Source: Mucilaginibacter sp. PAMC 26640
GTDB taxonomy: Bacteria; Bacteroidota; Bacteroidia; Sphingobacteriales; Sphingobacteriaceae
Length of the DNA stretch: 64,000 bases
Direction: 5' to 3'
Assembly: GCA_001596135.1 (NCBI GenBank)
Contig: CP014773.1
Location: 3,534,001-3,598,000, forward strand
Under the pieces are notes generated by a model, which saw nothing but the letters and a program-made list of their open reading frames with translations, made no database searches and had not been told where the DNA came from. A program made the position numbers and the translations under genes. Below are positions 9,283 through 17,452 of the stretch, in pieces. Within the stretch, counting starts at the first letter, position 1. Every line of letters begins with the position of its first letter.

Positions 9283-9998
9283 TCTTTTAAATCATTTAGT
9301 TCAACTGCATGCAGGCCGCACTCTTTTTTACTTTGGTCTTCCCACCACCACCGCCCGGCACGGAAATCTTCTCCAGGCTGAATGGCCCTTGTGCAGGGCA
9401 GGCAGCCTATGCTTGGGAAACCTTTATCATGCAGGGTATTATATGGTATATTGTATTGTTTGATGTAGGCTTTAACATCCTCCAGCGTCCAGTTAAAAAT
9501 AGGGTGGAATTTGTATAGATGATTACCATTATCCCATTCCACATTGCTCATATCCTCACGGTTGGGCGATTGATCTGCCCGAATGCCGGTAATCCACATT
9601 TTGTTACCTGCAACCGCGCGGTGCAATGGCTCGATCTTACGGATGCCGCAACATTCTTTACGGTTCTCTACCGATTCATAAAAGCTATTTGGGCCCTTGG
9701 CGTTTACCATAGTTTCCAGGGCAACATTGTTTGGATAGTAGGCGTGGATCGGCTTTTCATAAATCTCCATCGTGCGGTTCCAAACATAATAAGTTTCGGG
9801 GAATAACCTGCCGGTTTCCAGTGTGAAAACTTTGATGGGGATGTGGTTAGCGAAGATCATGTGTGTGATGACCTGGTCTTCCCAGCCAAAACTGGTGGAG
9901 AACACGATCTCGCCGGGGAACTCGGAGGCCAGGGCCTGCAATGCCCCCACGGGATCGTTCCCTGCTGTTAATTGCGTTATGTAAGAAATATCTGCCAC
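9279..9998 (-). CDS. cysH: Adenylyl-sulfate (APS) reductase, 4Fe-4S type
   Basis: Reduces APS to sulfite and AMP using thioredoxin-type reductant. 239 residues in the PAPS-reductase fold, with STSFGWEDQ and the LETGRLFPETY block. The Cys-Cys pair in ENRKECCGIRK and the CxxC in SIGCLPCTRA supply the four 4Fe-4S ligands typical of APS rather than PAPS reductases. The catalytic cysteine is in KKECGLH near the C-terminus. The absence of an APS kinase in the operon agrees. The start overlaps the preceding gene's stop by one base. Confidence 0.93.
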   Translation of the reverse strand: MADISYITQLTAGNDPVGALQALASEFPGEIVFSTSFGWEDQVITHMIFANHIPIKVFTLETGRLFPETYYVWNRTMEIYEKPIHAYYPNNVALETMVNAKGPNSFYESVENRKECCGIRKIEPLHRAVAGNKMWITGIRADQSPNREDMSNVEWDNGNHLYKFHPIFNWTLEDVKAYIKQYNIPYNTLHDKGFPSIGCLPCTRAIQPGEDFRAGRWWWEDQSKKECGLHAVELNDLKE

Positions 9999-11512
9999 TA
10001 TAATATCTTCATTAAAAATAAAACAATACTGCGGATGCTGATGAGGATAACGATAACTGCTACCGAAAACATAATTGCTTTGGCGGAGATCTTGTTACTG
10101 ATGCGCGCCGCGATAGGCGAGGCCAGGGCACTGCCGATAACCAGCCCTGCAACGGCTTCCCAGTGTTTGCCGTTGAGCATGATGATAAACGTAAGTGAAC
10201 TGATCAGCGCGATGAAAAAACGTGATAATTTCACCGTTCCTAAGGAGAAACGCGGGTGCCGGCCGCCTGCTATCAGCGTAGATAATACGATAGATCCCCA
10301 GCCGCCGCCGCCAACGGCATCTATAAAACCGCCGCCTAAGCCCAATAAGGAAATATTTTTGATTTTCTCTTTGGTTCGTTTGCGGTTTAAGCTAATGGCT
10401 TTAAACAGGATAACAAAACCCAATATTAAGGTATAAAGCGATACTGCAGGTTTGGTGTAAACGGCGTAATGCTCTAATGAGGATACGAGATAGGCGCCGG
10501 TAGCTGCGCCGATAATGCCGGGTATGAGCAGTAATTTAAACAGCTTCCAGTTGATATTGCCCATGCGGTAATGCATCCAGCCGGCAATGCCGTTGCTCAT
10601 GATCTCAGAGAGGTGTACCCCCATGCTTGCTGAAGCAGGCGGGATCCCCATTGACAAAGAAAAGGTGGTGGAAGTAACGCCGTATGACATACCTATGGCC
10701 CCATCTATCATAGCAAAAACAAAACCTGCCCCCAAAAAGTAGTAAAATGCAGGATTAACGTTTTCTACAAAAAGCTTAAAACCGGGTTCTCTAAGCCAAA
10801 CTGCCGTAAGGGCAATAAGGGCAAACACCACAAAGGTGCCCCAAATGGCAAGTGTAAGGTGTTTTTTATCGGGTGGTTTTGGGCCTGCTATTAAACTGGC
10901 CGTAACCCGGTTAAGCTCCTGCACCTTGTAAGCGAAATCGCCAGAAAGGCTGTTACGGATCTGCTGCATTTGCTGCAGTGTGGTATCCAGTTCATCCGGC
11001 AGCGCTTCATTCAGCACTTCTTTAAGGCGCTTGGCTACCGTAGGCGATTTTCCATTGGTAGAGATGCCGATCTTGAGGTCGCCTTTCTGAACGATGGCAC
11101 CCAGGTAAAAATCGCAAAGGCTGGGTTTGTCGGCAACGTTGATCAGTAATTTACGATCATGCGCCGATTGGCGGATAAATAGGTTGAGTTCGGGATCATT
11201 TGTGGCCGCGATCACTACATCGGCACCATCCAGATCGGTATCTGCGAACGCCTTTTCGATGATCCGCAGTTTTGGGAAATCACTTGTTAAGGCATGCACT
11301 TCGGGCAAAAAAGCTTTGGAAATAATGGTTACAGCTGCCGCCGGGCTATTGTTCAACAGGGCTGTCAGCTTTTCCAAGCCAACGTTCCCTCCGCCAATAA
11401 CCACCGTATGCAGATTTTCCAGCTTCAAAAACACGGGGAATAATTTATTGCCCTGTGCGTCTAAAGCTGGCTCAGCAGCTTTTAAACTATTATTCCTGGG
11501 CAATGATGTCAT
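9998..11512 (-). CDS. Precorrin-2 dehydrogenase/ferrochelatase domain fused to a TauE/SafE (TSUP) permease
   Basis: 504 residues in two parts. Residues ~20-210 match the N-terminal half of siroheme synthase CysG (Met8-like): FLKLENLHTVVIGGGNVGLEKLTALL is the NAD-binding Rossmann loop, followed by DVVIAATNDPELN and ISTNGKSPTVAKRLKE. This part should oxidise precorrin-2 and insert iron to make siroheme. Residues ~220-504 are a multi-pass TauE/SafE permease (GAGFVFAMIDGAIGMSYGVTST, GGGFIDAVGGGGWGSIVLSTLIAGG), a family that exports sulfite, sulfonates and related anions. The methyltransferase half of CysG is the separate upstream gene. The fusion joins cofactor synthesis for sulfite reductase to a probable sulfite/sulfate permease. 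Direction of transport is not shown by the sequence. Confidence 0.88.
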   Translation of the reverse strand: MTSLPRNNSLKAAEPALDAQGNKLFPVFLKLENLHTVVIGGGNVGLEKLTALLNNSPAAAVTIISKAFLPEVHALTSDFPKLRIIEKAFADTDLDGADVVIAATNDPELNLFIRQSAHDRKLLINVADKPSLCDFYLGAIVQKGDLKIGISTNGKSPTVAKRLKEVLNEALPDELDTTLQQMQQIRNSLSGDFAYKVQELNRVTASLIAGPKPPDKKHLTLAIWGTFVVFALIALTAVWLREPGFKLFVENVNPAFYYFLGAGFVFAMIDGAIGMSYGVTSTTFSLSMGIPPASASMGVHLSEIMSNGIAGWMHYRMGNINWKLFKLLLIPGIIGAATGAYLVSSLEHYAVYTKPAVSLYTLILGFVILFKAISLNRKRTKEKIKNISLLGLGGGFIDAVGGGGWGSIVLSTLIAGGRHPRFSLGTVKLSRFFIALISSLTFIIMLNGKHWEAVAGLVIGSALASPIAARISNKISAKAIMFSVAVIVILISIRSIVLFLMKIL

Positions 11513-12281
11513 AAAACTCCTTTATAGGCTGAAACTTCGCATGTAAAGAAACTACTTCGCCAAATACAATTAAAGCAGGTGAAGTAATCCGGGCATCTTT
11601 AGCCACCTCTGCAATAGTACCTGCCAGGCCAACCGCTACCTTTTCATTCTCCGTTGTTCCGCTCTGGATCACCGCTGCCGGTAGCCTGCTCTTACCTTCT
11701 TTAACGAAGATCTCTGCAATCTGGGCCAGTTTGTGGATGCCCATCAGCACCACAACAGTAGCGTTGCTTTTGGCTGCCTGGTACAGATCGGGCGAAATTT
11801 TACCGTCACTTGTGGTGCCGGTAACCACCCAAAAGCTTTCGCTTAACCCGCGATGCGTAACGGGGATGCCCTGCATGCCGGGGACACCTATAGAACTGGA
11901 TATACCTGGAATAACCTGTGTTGGAATGCTGTAATCTGCCGCATGATCCAATTCTTCAAAACCGCGACCGAAAACAAACGGATCACCGCCTTTTAAACGG
12001 ACCACGTGGCCGTAATTTAAAGCGTAATCCACCATTAATTTGTTGATGTTCTCCTGCGCGAAAGAATGATCACCGGAACGTTTCCCTACATAAACTTTGG
12101 TTGCATGTTTAGGAGCAAACTCCAGTAACTCTTCATTAACCAAAGCATCATACAATACTATATCGGCTGTTTGCAGTGCCTTAATACCTTTTATAGTAAT
12201 TAGTTCAGCATCGCCGGGGCCTGCGCCAACAAGCGTGATACGCGGTTCTTTTACCGTAGTTTTAATTTTTGTTTGGATCAT
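11490..12281 (-). CDS. cobA: Uroporphyrinogen-III C-methyltransferase
   Basis: Transfers two methyl groups from S-adenosylmethionine to uroporphyrinogen III to give precorrin-2, the substrate for the next gene's dehydrogenase domain. 263 residues with the family motifs LVGAGPGDAELITIKG (residues ~17-32), DIVLYDALV, VRLKGGDPFVFGRG and VIPGISSSIGVPG. The length is typical of single-domain CobA/SumT. It overlaps the upstream reductase by four bases and the downstream fusion gene by 23 bases, so the three are translationally coupled and supply siroheme for the reductase. Confidence 0.94.
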   Translation of the reverse strand: MIQTKIKTTVKEPRITLVGAGPGDAELITIKGIKALQTADIVLYDALVNEELLEFAPKHATKVYVGKRSGDHSFAQENINKLMVDYALNYGHVVRLKGGDPFVFGRGFEELDHAADYSIPTQVIPGISSSIGVPGMQGIPVTHRGLSESFWVVTGTTSDGKISPDLYQAAKSNATVVVLMGIHKLAQIAEIFVKEGKSRLPAAVIQSGTTENEKVAVGLAGTIAEVAKDARITSPALIVFGEVVSLHAKFQPIKEFYDIIAQE

Positions 12282-14371
12282 GACTGTAAAACCGCCTCTC
12301 TTTTATCTTTAACTGTTTGCAAAAAGTCTGTGGCCTGCTGTTTATAGGCCGTAGCAAATTCTTCCGATGGCTCGTTCTTGTTGATTTGCAATACCAGGTC
12401 AGTGAATGTACCTGATAAGGCCAGTTCGCCGGTAGCTACATAATTGTTATCAAATTCTTTAATAATACCGGATTGGGTGCTGCTGTTTACGCCTTTATCC
12501 AGCAATAAGGCCTTGGCCGCGCTGATCATGGTGTTATAGGAGTGATAAATGGCATCACTCCAAAAGCCTTTAGCATAGGCACCATTTGCCCAACCAAGTT
12601 TCTCTTCACTTTCAAAAAGGAGAGTAGCTACCAGGTCGATAATTACACCGGCACACTCGCCAACGCCAATGGCGCTCACGTAAGTTTCCTGGTGGCCCCA
12701 GTCCACAAATTCGTCATCGGTTAGGGTAGTGAGATCTGCAAGGGGTTTCAACAGGCGGTAAAAATAGTCCTTACCCTGCCTGTCATAATACGCATGATAG
12801 CTCTCGTTTTCCTGTGCAAAAGTCTTATAGTCATCAAGTACGGCGCGCAAAGCATGTGTGGCTCTTTTCGATGGGACTTTAATTACCCTGTCTGCCGCGC
12901 GGCCTTCTCCGTTTCCAACGGTACCGCCACCCAACATTACTTGGACTGACGGCAATACTTTCGCGCCAGCTTTTAGTGAACTGCCGTGGAAGCCGATATG
13001 GGCCAACCCATGCTGACCGCAGCTATTCATACAGCCACTTATTTTAATCTTGATCTCGCGATTGTAGATCAGTTCTTCATATTCGTTATAGATCACATCC
13101 TCCAGTACCTTGGCCATGGTCATGCTGTTGCTGATCCCGAGGTTACAGGTGTCGGTACCGGGGCAGGTAGTCACATCGGCCAGGCTGTCGAAACCCGGGG
13201 CTGCCATATCTAAGGCGTTCAATCCTTCGTACAAGGCGGGTAAGGCCTCTTTGCGGATGTATTTTAAGAGTAAGCCTTGGTTTTGCGTGATGCGAATCTC
13301 GTCGCCCACATAAGGCTGAATAGCCGCCACCATTGCGCGTGCGCTGGCTGTTGGGATATCACCCACCGGTACTTTTATAAATACGCCGTAAAAACCAGCT
13401 TGCTTTTGTTCGAAAACGTTTGTGGCCAGCCATTGCTCATAACGGAAAGGATTGCTGATCTCTATTACCGGATAGGTTGTGGGCTCCGGAAGCACGGGGG
13501 TTGGGACCGTATCGCGATCAATTTTAAACGTTTTTACTTTAATGGCTATGCGTTCTTCTTTTGCCAGGCGCAGTACTTCATCTAAGCCCAATTTTTGAAT
13601 CAGGTATTTTAAACGGGCCTTATTACGATTATTACGTTCGCCATAACGGTCGAAAACGCGGATAATGGCTTCTGCGTAGGGAATAAGCTGATCTTCCGGC
13701 AGAAAATCTTCAACGGGGCTGGCCAGTAAGGGTTGCGCACCCAATCCGCCGCCTAACAAAACTTTGAATCCGCGTTCGCCGTCTGCATTAACTTTCGGAA
13801 TAAAACCAAGATCATGAATATACGAAAAGGCAGTGTCCTCATCGCTTGATGAGAATGAAATCTTAAATTTTCGGCCCATTTCCTGGCAGATAGGGTTCCT
13901 TAAAAAATAGAGGAACATAGCTTGCGCATAAGGCGAAACGTCAAACGGTTCTTTAGGATCGATGCCTGAAGTGGGAGAGGATGTCACGTTCCTAACCGTA
14001 TTTCCACATGCTTCACGCAGGGTAATATCATCCTGCTCGAGTTCTGACCAAAGTTGCGGGGTGCGATCAAGACTTACATAATGAATTTGAATATCCTGGC
14101 GGGTAGTAAGATGCAGGTTTCCGCTGCCGTACTCATCAGCGATGTCCGCAATCTTAAGTAACTGCTTAAAGGTTACTTTACCAAACGGCAGCTTAATCCG
14201 CACCATTTGAACACCCGGTTGGCGCTGCCCATAAACACCACGTGCTAAACGCAGGCTACGGAACTTTTCATCATGGATCTTACCCTCGCGAAATGCGCGG
14301 ATTTTTTTTTCCAGGTCGATGATGTCCTGCTCTACTATCGGATTCTCCAGTTCGGTCCTGAAGCTTTGCAT
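12278..14371 (-). CDS. Siroheme sulfite (or nitrite) reductase with a C-terminal HEPN-like domain
   Basis: 697 residues. The first ~560 form a ferredoxin-type sulfite/nitrite reductase: two pseudo-symmetric halves, with GNLHLTTRQDIQIHYV and TQNQGLLLKYI, and siroheme/4Fe-4S ligands in TCPGTDTCNL (Cx5C) and SGCMNSCGQH (Cx3C). Operon context (APS reductase, ATP sulfurylase) makes sulfite to sulfide the likely reaction. The last ~135 residues (from ECAGVIIDLVATLLFESEEKL) form a helical HEPN-like domain, a tail I associate with Bacteroidota homologues; no RxxxxH RNase motif is visible in it. First structural gene of the operon, preceded by a leader peptide and attenuator. Confidence 0.9.
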   Translation of the reverse strand: MQSFRTELENPIVEQDIIDLEKKIRAFREGKIHDEKFRSLRLARGVYGQRQPGVQMVRIKLPFGKVTFKQLLKIADIADEYGSGNLHLTTRQDIQIHYVSLDRTPQLWSELEQDDITLREACGNTVRNVTSSPTSGIDPKEPFDVSPYAQAMFLYFLRNPICQEMGRKFKISFSSSDEDTAFSYIHDLGFIPKVNADGERGFKVLLGGGLGAQPLLASPVEDFLPEDQLIPYAEAIIRVFDRYGERNNRNKARLKYLIQKLGLDEVLRLAKEERIAIKVKTFKIDRDTVPTPVLPEPTTYPVIEISNPFRYEQWLATNVFEQKQAGFYGVFIKVPVGDIPTASARAMVAAIQPYVGDEIRITQNQGLLLKYIRKEALPALYEGLNALDMAAPGFDSLADVTTCPGTDTCNLGISNSMTMAKVLEDVIYNEYEELIYNREIKIKISGCMNSCGQHGLAHIGFHGSSLKAGAKVLPSVQVMLGGGTVGNGEGRAADRVIKVPSKRATHALRAVLDDYKTFAQENESYHAYYDRQGKDYFYRLLKPLADLTTLTDDEFVDWGHQETYVSAIGVGECAGVIIDLVATLLFESEEKLGWANGAYAKGFWSDAIYHSYNTMISAAKALLLDKGVNSSTQSGIIKEFDNNYVATGELALSGTFTDLVLQINKNEPSEEFATAYKQQATDFLQTVKDKREAVLQS

Positions 14372-14397
14372 ATCTTGGTGGTATTAATATTGTGTAT

Positions 14398-14428
14398 AAA
14401 AAAGCCCCTTCACTTTGGCTGAAGAGGC
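14398..14428 (-). terminator. Intrinsic terminator in the leader of the sulfate operon (attenuator)
   Basis: On the minus strand GCCTCTTCA pairs with TGAAGGGGC (9 bp, two G-U) around a 7-base loop and runs straight into six T. It lies 22 bases after the leader ORF stop and 26 bases before the reductase ATG, so it can only act on transcripts heading into the operon. That is the layout of transcription attenuation. Confidence 0.85.
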
Positions 14429-14450
14429 ACATGTTTTTAATTATGCATAC

Positions 14451-14525
14451 CTACAACCATAAATTATCGCCCTGCATGCAGCAATAATTAGCATCGGAAA
14501 GATATGTACTGGCGCTCTTGCTCAT
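14451..14525 (-). CDS. Cysteine-containing leader peptide of the sulfate operon
   Basis: 24-codon ORF, ATG at 14525 to TAG at 14451. It begins MSKSASTYLSD; residues 15-16 are tandem Cys (TGC TGC, 14478-14483) followed by Met, and it ends in a Trp-Leu pair. It starts only a few bases after the predicted transcription start, so it may be leaderless. The Cys codons lie in an RNA hairpin (ATTATTGCT with GGCGATAAT, 14463-14488), and the intrinsic terminator follows. Cysteine is the end product of the operon, so ribosome stalling at the Cys pair when Cys-tRNA is scarce would be expected to change termination. The mechanism is inferred; the ORF, the Cys pair and the terminator are directly visible. 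Confidence 0.75.
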   Translation of the reverse strand: MSKSASTYLSDANYCCMQGDNLWL

Positions 14526-14535
14526 ATAATAAGCC

Positions 14536-14567
14536 CAAATATATACATACTATAGGGTTTTAGTAGA
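14536..14567 (-). promoter_or_regulatory. Promoter and possible operator of the sulfate operon
   Basis: The minus strand carries TATATTTG (14536-14543), an exact TAnnTTTG Bacteroidota -7 element, with the leader ATG 10 bases downstream. Just upstream an imperfect palindrome with arms TACTA and TAGTA (8-base spacer, containing CTATAG) occupies the -35 region, where a repressor or activator would sit. The same hexamer arrangement occurs upstream of the TonB receptor (2545-2563). Confidence 0.6.
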
Positions 14568-14836
14568 ATTTATTTAAAAAAAGCATGGATTTGATTTTTA
14601 GATGAAGGATTGCAGAAGTAGTATTGCTTTTTATTGCTGTGAACGCGGAGGTTACGCAGGGCATCTAAGAGGACTGACTAATGCAAATTGAGCAAACACG
14701 AATTATACAGGTAATACAAATTTCACGAATGCTCAGCTTATATCAGGTTTTGAGATCGCCTGAATTTTTGCCAGCTTCAATTAGCAAAATTAATCTCCAT
14801 TCGTAAAATTCTTATTTACTCAAAAGTGGGTAATAA
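14568..14836. other. Intergenic region upstream of the sulfate operon
   Basis: About 270 bp with no ORF or structured element that I can support, between the operon promoter and the speA terminator. Confidence 0.6.
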
Positions 14837-14861
14837 AAAAGCACCGCCTTGCAGCAGTGCT
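14834..14861 (-). terminator. Intrinsic terminator of speA
   Basis: On the minus strand AGCACTGC pairs with GCGGTGCT around TGCAAG and is followed by TTTTTT. It begins 25 bases after the speA stop. Confidence 0.85.
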
Positions 14862-14885
14862 TTGAAATATCTAAAGCCAAATTGC

Positions 14886-16280
14886 TTAGGTGGTATAACC
14901 GAGAATCTTCAATACCTGCTTACTGTTTTGCTCTTCGCCGAATACCTCAAAGTTGAACGTTTCATCCCGGTTTCTGCGGATGATAACATGCTTTGGTGAT
15001 GGTAACAAACAGTGATGGATACCGCCGTAACCGCTTAATACCTCCTGGTAAGCACCAGTGTTAAAAAAGCCAAGATATTGCACCTTACGGGTTTTCGGCA
15101 TAAAAACACTGTTCATGTGTGCTTCCTGATTATAATAGTCCTGGCCGTCGCAAGTGATGCCGCCAAGGTTTACACGCTCATACTCGTTATCCCAGTTATT
15201 TACGGGAAGCAGGATGTATTTTTGATTAAGCGCCCAAACATCCGGTAGGTTGGTGATAAAGCTACCATCCAGCATTAGCCACCGTTCACGGTCGTTTTGC
15301 TGTTTGCGGCCCAGTACCTTATATAATATACCAGAGGCTTCGGCCACGGTATATTTGCCAAATTCGGTGATGATATCCGGTTCCATGGTATCGTTATCAG
15401 CGCAGATCTCTTTAATACGGCTGACGATCTCATTGATCATGTATTCGTAATCAAAATCAAATACCAGCGAATCTTTAAACGGCATACCACCCCCAATATC
15501 CAGGGTATCCAGGTGCGGGTTCACCTTTTTAAATTTACAGTAAAGAGTTACATATTTCTCCAGTTCGTTCCAATAATAGGGTGTATCAGAAATTCCTGAG
15601 TTGATGAAAAAGTGCAGCAATTTCACCTGGAAGTTAGGATTGTCTTCTATTTTGTTATGATAAAAATCAATTACATCTTCCATCCTTACACCTAAACGTG
15701 AGGTATAAAACTGCGAATCCGGCTGCTCTTCTGCCGCTATCCGGATACCTAAGTTGCAAGGTGTATCGATATCTATTTCGTCATCATACAGGTTAAACTC
15801 TTCTTTATTGTCCAGCACGGGTATAATGTTTTTAAACCCGTCATGGAGCATGTCGATAATGTAAGTTTTATACTGGAAGGTTTTAAATCCGTTACAGATC
15901 ACCGTAATGTCTTTGGTAAGCGCACCTTTTTTCTCCAACGCGTCTATCATCGGCATATCAAATGCTGATGACGTTTCCAGGTGGATCTCGTTCTTAAGCG
16001 CCTCTTCTACAATATGCTTAAAGTGCGAGCTTTTGGTGCAATAACAATATTTGTAGCTTCCGCGGTAATTATTTTTGATAATAGCCTGCTGAAATAACAG
16101 TTTTGCCTGTTGTATTTTCTTGGTTATCATTGGCAGATAAGTAAAGCGTAGGGGAGTGCCATACGTTTCTATCATCTCCATTAAATTGAGGTCCTGAAAG
16201 TAAAGTTCATCGTCGATGATCTCGAAACCATCCTGCGGGAAACCTACACTTAAATCAAGAAATTCCTGGTAACTCTGCAT
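14886..16280 (-). CDS. speA: Arginine decarboxylase (fold-type III PLP enzyme)
   Basis: Converts arginine to agmatine, the entry to polyamine synthesis. 464 residues with an alanine-racemase-like TIM barrel followed by a beta domain. The probable PLP lysine is in YKYCYCTKSSHFKH (residues ~76-89), the glycine-rich phosphate loop is LDIGGGMPF, and GGITCDGQDYYN is the cysteine/Asp block of the dimer active site. The protein is shorter than E. coli SpeA (658) but matches the compact Bacteroidota form. It has its own terminator. Genes for two arginine/citrulline-type hydrolases follow on the same strand upstream, so the region handles arginine nitrogen. Confidence 0.85.
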   Translation of the reverse strand: MQSYQEFLDLSVGFPQDGFEIIDDELYFQDLNLMEMIETYGTPLRFTYLPMITKKIQQAKLLFQQAIIKNNYRGSYKYCYCTKSSHFKHIVEEALKNEIHLETSSAFDMPMIDALEKKGALTKDITVICNGFKTFQYKTYIIDMLHDGFKNIIPVLDNKEEFNLYDDEIDIDTPCNLGIRIAAEEQPDSQFYTSRLGVRMEDVIDFYHNKIEDNPNFQVKLLHFFINSGISDTPYYWNELEKYVTLYCKFKKVNPHLDTLDIGGGMPFKDSLVFDFDYEYMINEIVSRIKEICADNDTMEPDIITEFGKYTVAEASGILYKVLGRKQQNDRERWLMLDGSFITNLPDVWALNQKYILLPVNNWDNEYERVNLGGITCDGQDYYNQEAHMNSVFMPKTRKVQYLGFFNTGAYQEVLSGYGGIHHCLLPSPKHVIIRRNRDETFNFEVFGEEQNSKQVLKILGYTT

Positions 16281-16433
16281 TTATTAAAATTTTGGCAAAA
16301 ATGTAATTTTTAAACGGATTTTTTGCGAAAATATTGGTCTATTTTATGGGTGTATTGTAATTTGTTTGCTCTGGATAGATTTGATAACTATTAAATTGAA
16401 ATGATATACAAAAAGCGCATTACAAATAAAACA

Positions 16434-16464
16434 AAAAGTCCCTCGCAAAATAGCGAAGGACTTT
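16434..16464 (-). terminator. Intrinsic terminator of the outer-membrane beta-barrel gene
   Basis: AAAGTCC plus TCGC pairs with GCGA plus GGACTTT (one bulged A) around AAAATA; on the minus strand the stem ends in a T-run. It starts about 22 bases past the stop at 16487. Confidence 0.8.
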
Positions 16465-16486
16465 CAGTGGAGACCGATTCAATTTG

Positions 16487-17026
16487 CTATAAGCCATAAG
16501 CTACGCGTAACCCGATAGTTCCAAAGTTATCTGAGTGACCGGTGAAACTTTCGTACCGTAGGCCAACATCCCAGCGCTTGGTTGCATACCCAACTCCTCC
16601 CGAGCTGATAAATTTAACATAGTTGCTGCCTTCCGAAACCTCAAAGCCGGCCCCAAGTTCTCCGCTTATATAAAGGTTTTTGTACAAAAATGCTTTAAGT
16701 CCTAATTTAACGGGGATAATTCCTTTTCGTTGTGTACTATAGCCGCCATAACCATCTTCTTTATGAACAGTTTTCTCAAAAAAATGGTAATAGCCGGAGG
16801 AGAGCGTAAGCGCCACATGATCGCCGATGCCATATTGAAGTTGCGGAGTTATACCTAGCCCGAAGTTTGATCGATAGGATTTCAGGTCGCCTACAGGTGC
16901 CAGCGTTTCTACCCCGATGCCAAAACGGAACGCGTCTTTAGGTGTGCTTTGTGCAAACGACGTTTTACTTAATAATAATGTCGCCCCAGCGCAAATTACC
17001 GCCGCAAATTGTTTAATCTTTTTCAT
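16487..17026 (-). CDS. Small outer-membrane beta-barrel protein
   Basis: 179 residues. A signal peptide (MKKIKQFAAVICAGATLLLSKTSFAQ) precedes a body of alternating hydrophobic/polar strands (FRFGIGVETLAPVG, FGLGITPQLQYGIGDHVALTLSSGYYHF) and a final strand DNFGTIGLRVAYGL ending in an aromatic-rich turn. This matches the OmpA-like/porin-family 8-strand barrels common in Bacteroidota. No peptidoglycan-binding domain and no partner gene; specific role unknown. Monocistronic with its own terminator. Confidence 0.8.
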   Translation of the reverse strand: MKKIKQFAAVICAGATLLLSKTSFAQSTPKDAFRFGIGVETLAPVGDLKSYRSNFGLGITPQLQYGIGDHVALTLSSGYYHFFEKTVHKEDGYGGYSTQRKGIIPVKLGLKAFLYKNLYISGELGAGFEVSEGSNYVKFISSGGVGYATKRWDVGLRYESFTGHSDNFGTIGLRVAYGL

Positions 17027-17277
17027 AATGAGTTAATGTGTTTAAGTATGCCGCAAAATTGAGCATAATGATGTGCAGGAAAAATACCCCAGTAGTTAAA
17101 CAAGGTTAAAGTATGTTAACGGATGTTAAATGAGGAGGGGGACGCGATTCTGTCTTTGCTTTTGAGATACCATCAACGGTTACCACGGTCGCCTTTATGG
17201 TGATGCCGATGCATGACCCTCGTAGGTGAAAACAACAACAACGGCGGAAAGGATGCCAGAAAATTTAATTTTGCCTT
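17027..17277. other. Intergenic region
   Basis: 251 bp upstream of the beta-barrel gene. No convincing ORF or hairpin. Its right end carries TAATTTTG (about 17265-17272), an exact TAnnTTTG match just before the small ORF at 17278. Confidence 0.5.
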
Positions 17278-17430
17278 ATGACAATCCAAGAATGGAAATC
17301 ATCAGCTTTAATACTTACAAAAAAAAAAGTTCCAAGGTACGTTAATGATCAAATGCTATCCTGGGGGGAGCATTACAAGCGGTTACATGATCATCACATA
17401 CAGGAAAAGACTTTTTTACTTCAAAAATAA
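17278..17430 (+). CDS. Possible small protein (50 aa)
   Basis: An ATG-to-TAA frame of 50 codons, beginning MTIQEWKSSALIL and rich in Lys/His/Gln, lies in the gap before ctlX and is convergent with it. The only support is a TAATTTTG -7 element a few bases upstream, which would give a near-leaderless transcript. I recognise no family and see no ribosome-binding site. It could be chance. Confidence 0.25.
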   Translation: MTIQEWKSSALILTKKKVPRYVNDQMLSWGEHYKRLHDHHIQEKTFLLQK

Positions 17431-17452
17431 GGGAATCGGGATTGTAAAACCT

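Noticed and set aside
14398..14530. A SAM or other riboswitch upstream of the sulfite reductase gene
   Set aside because: I see no aptamer consensus; a Cys-containing mini-ORF followed by a terminator explains the segment better.
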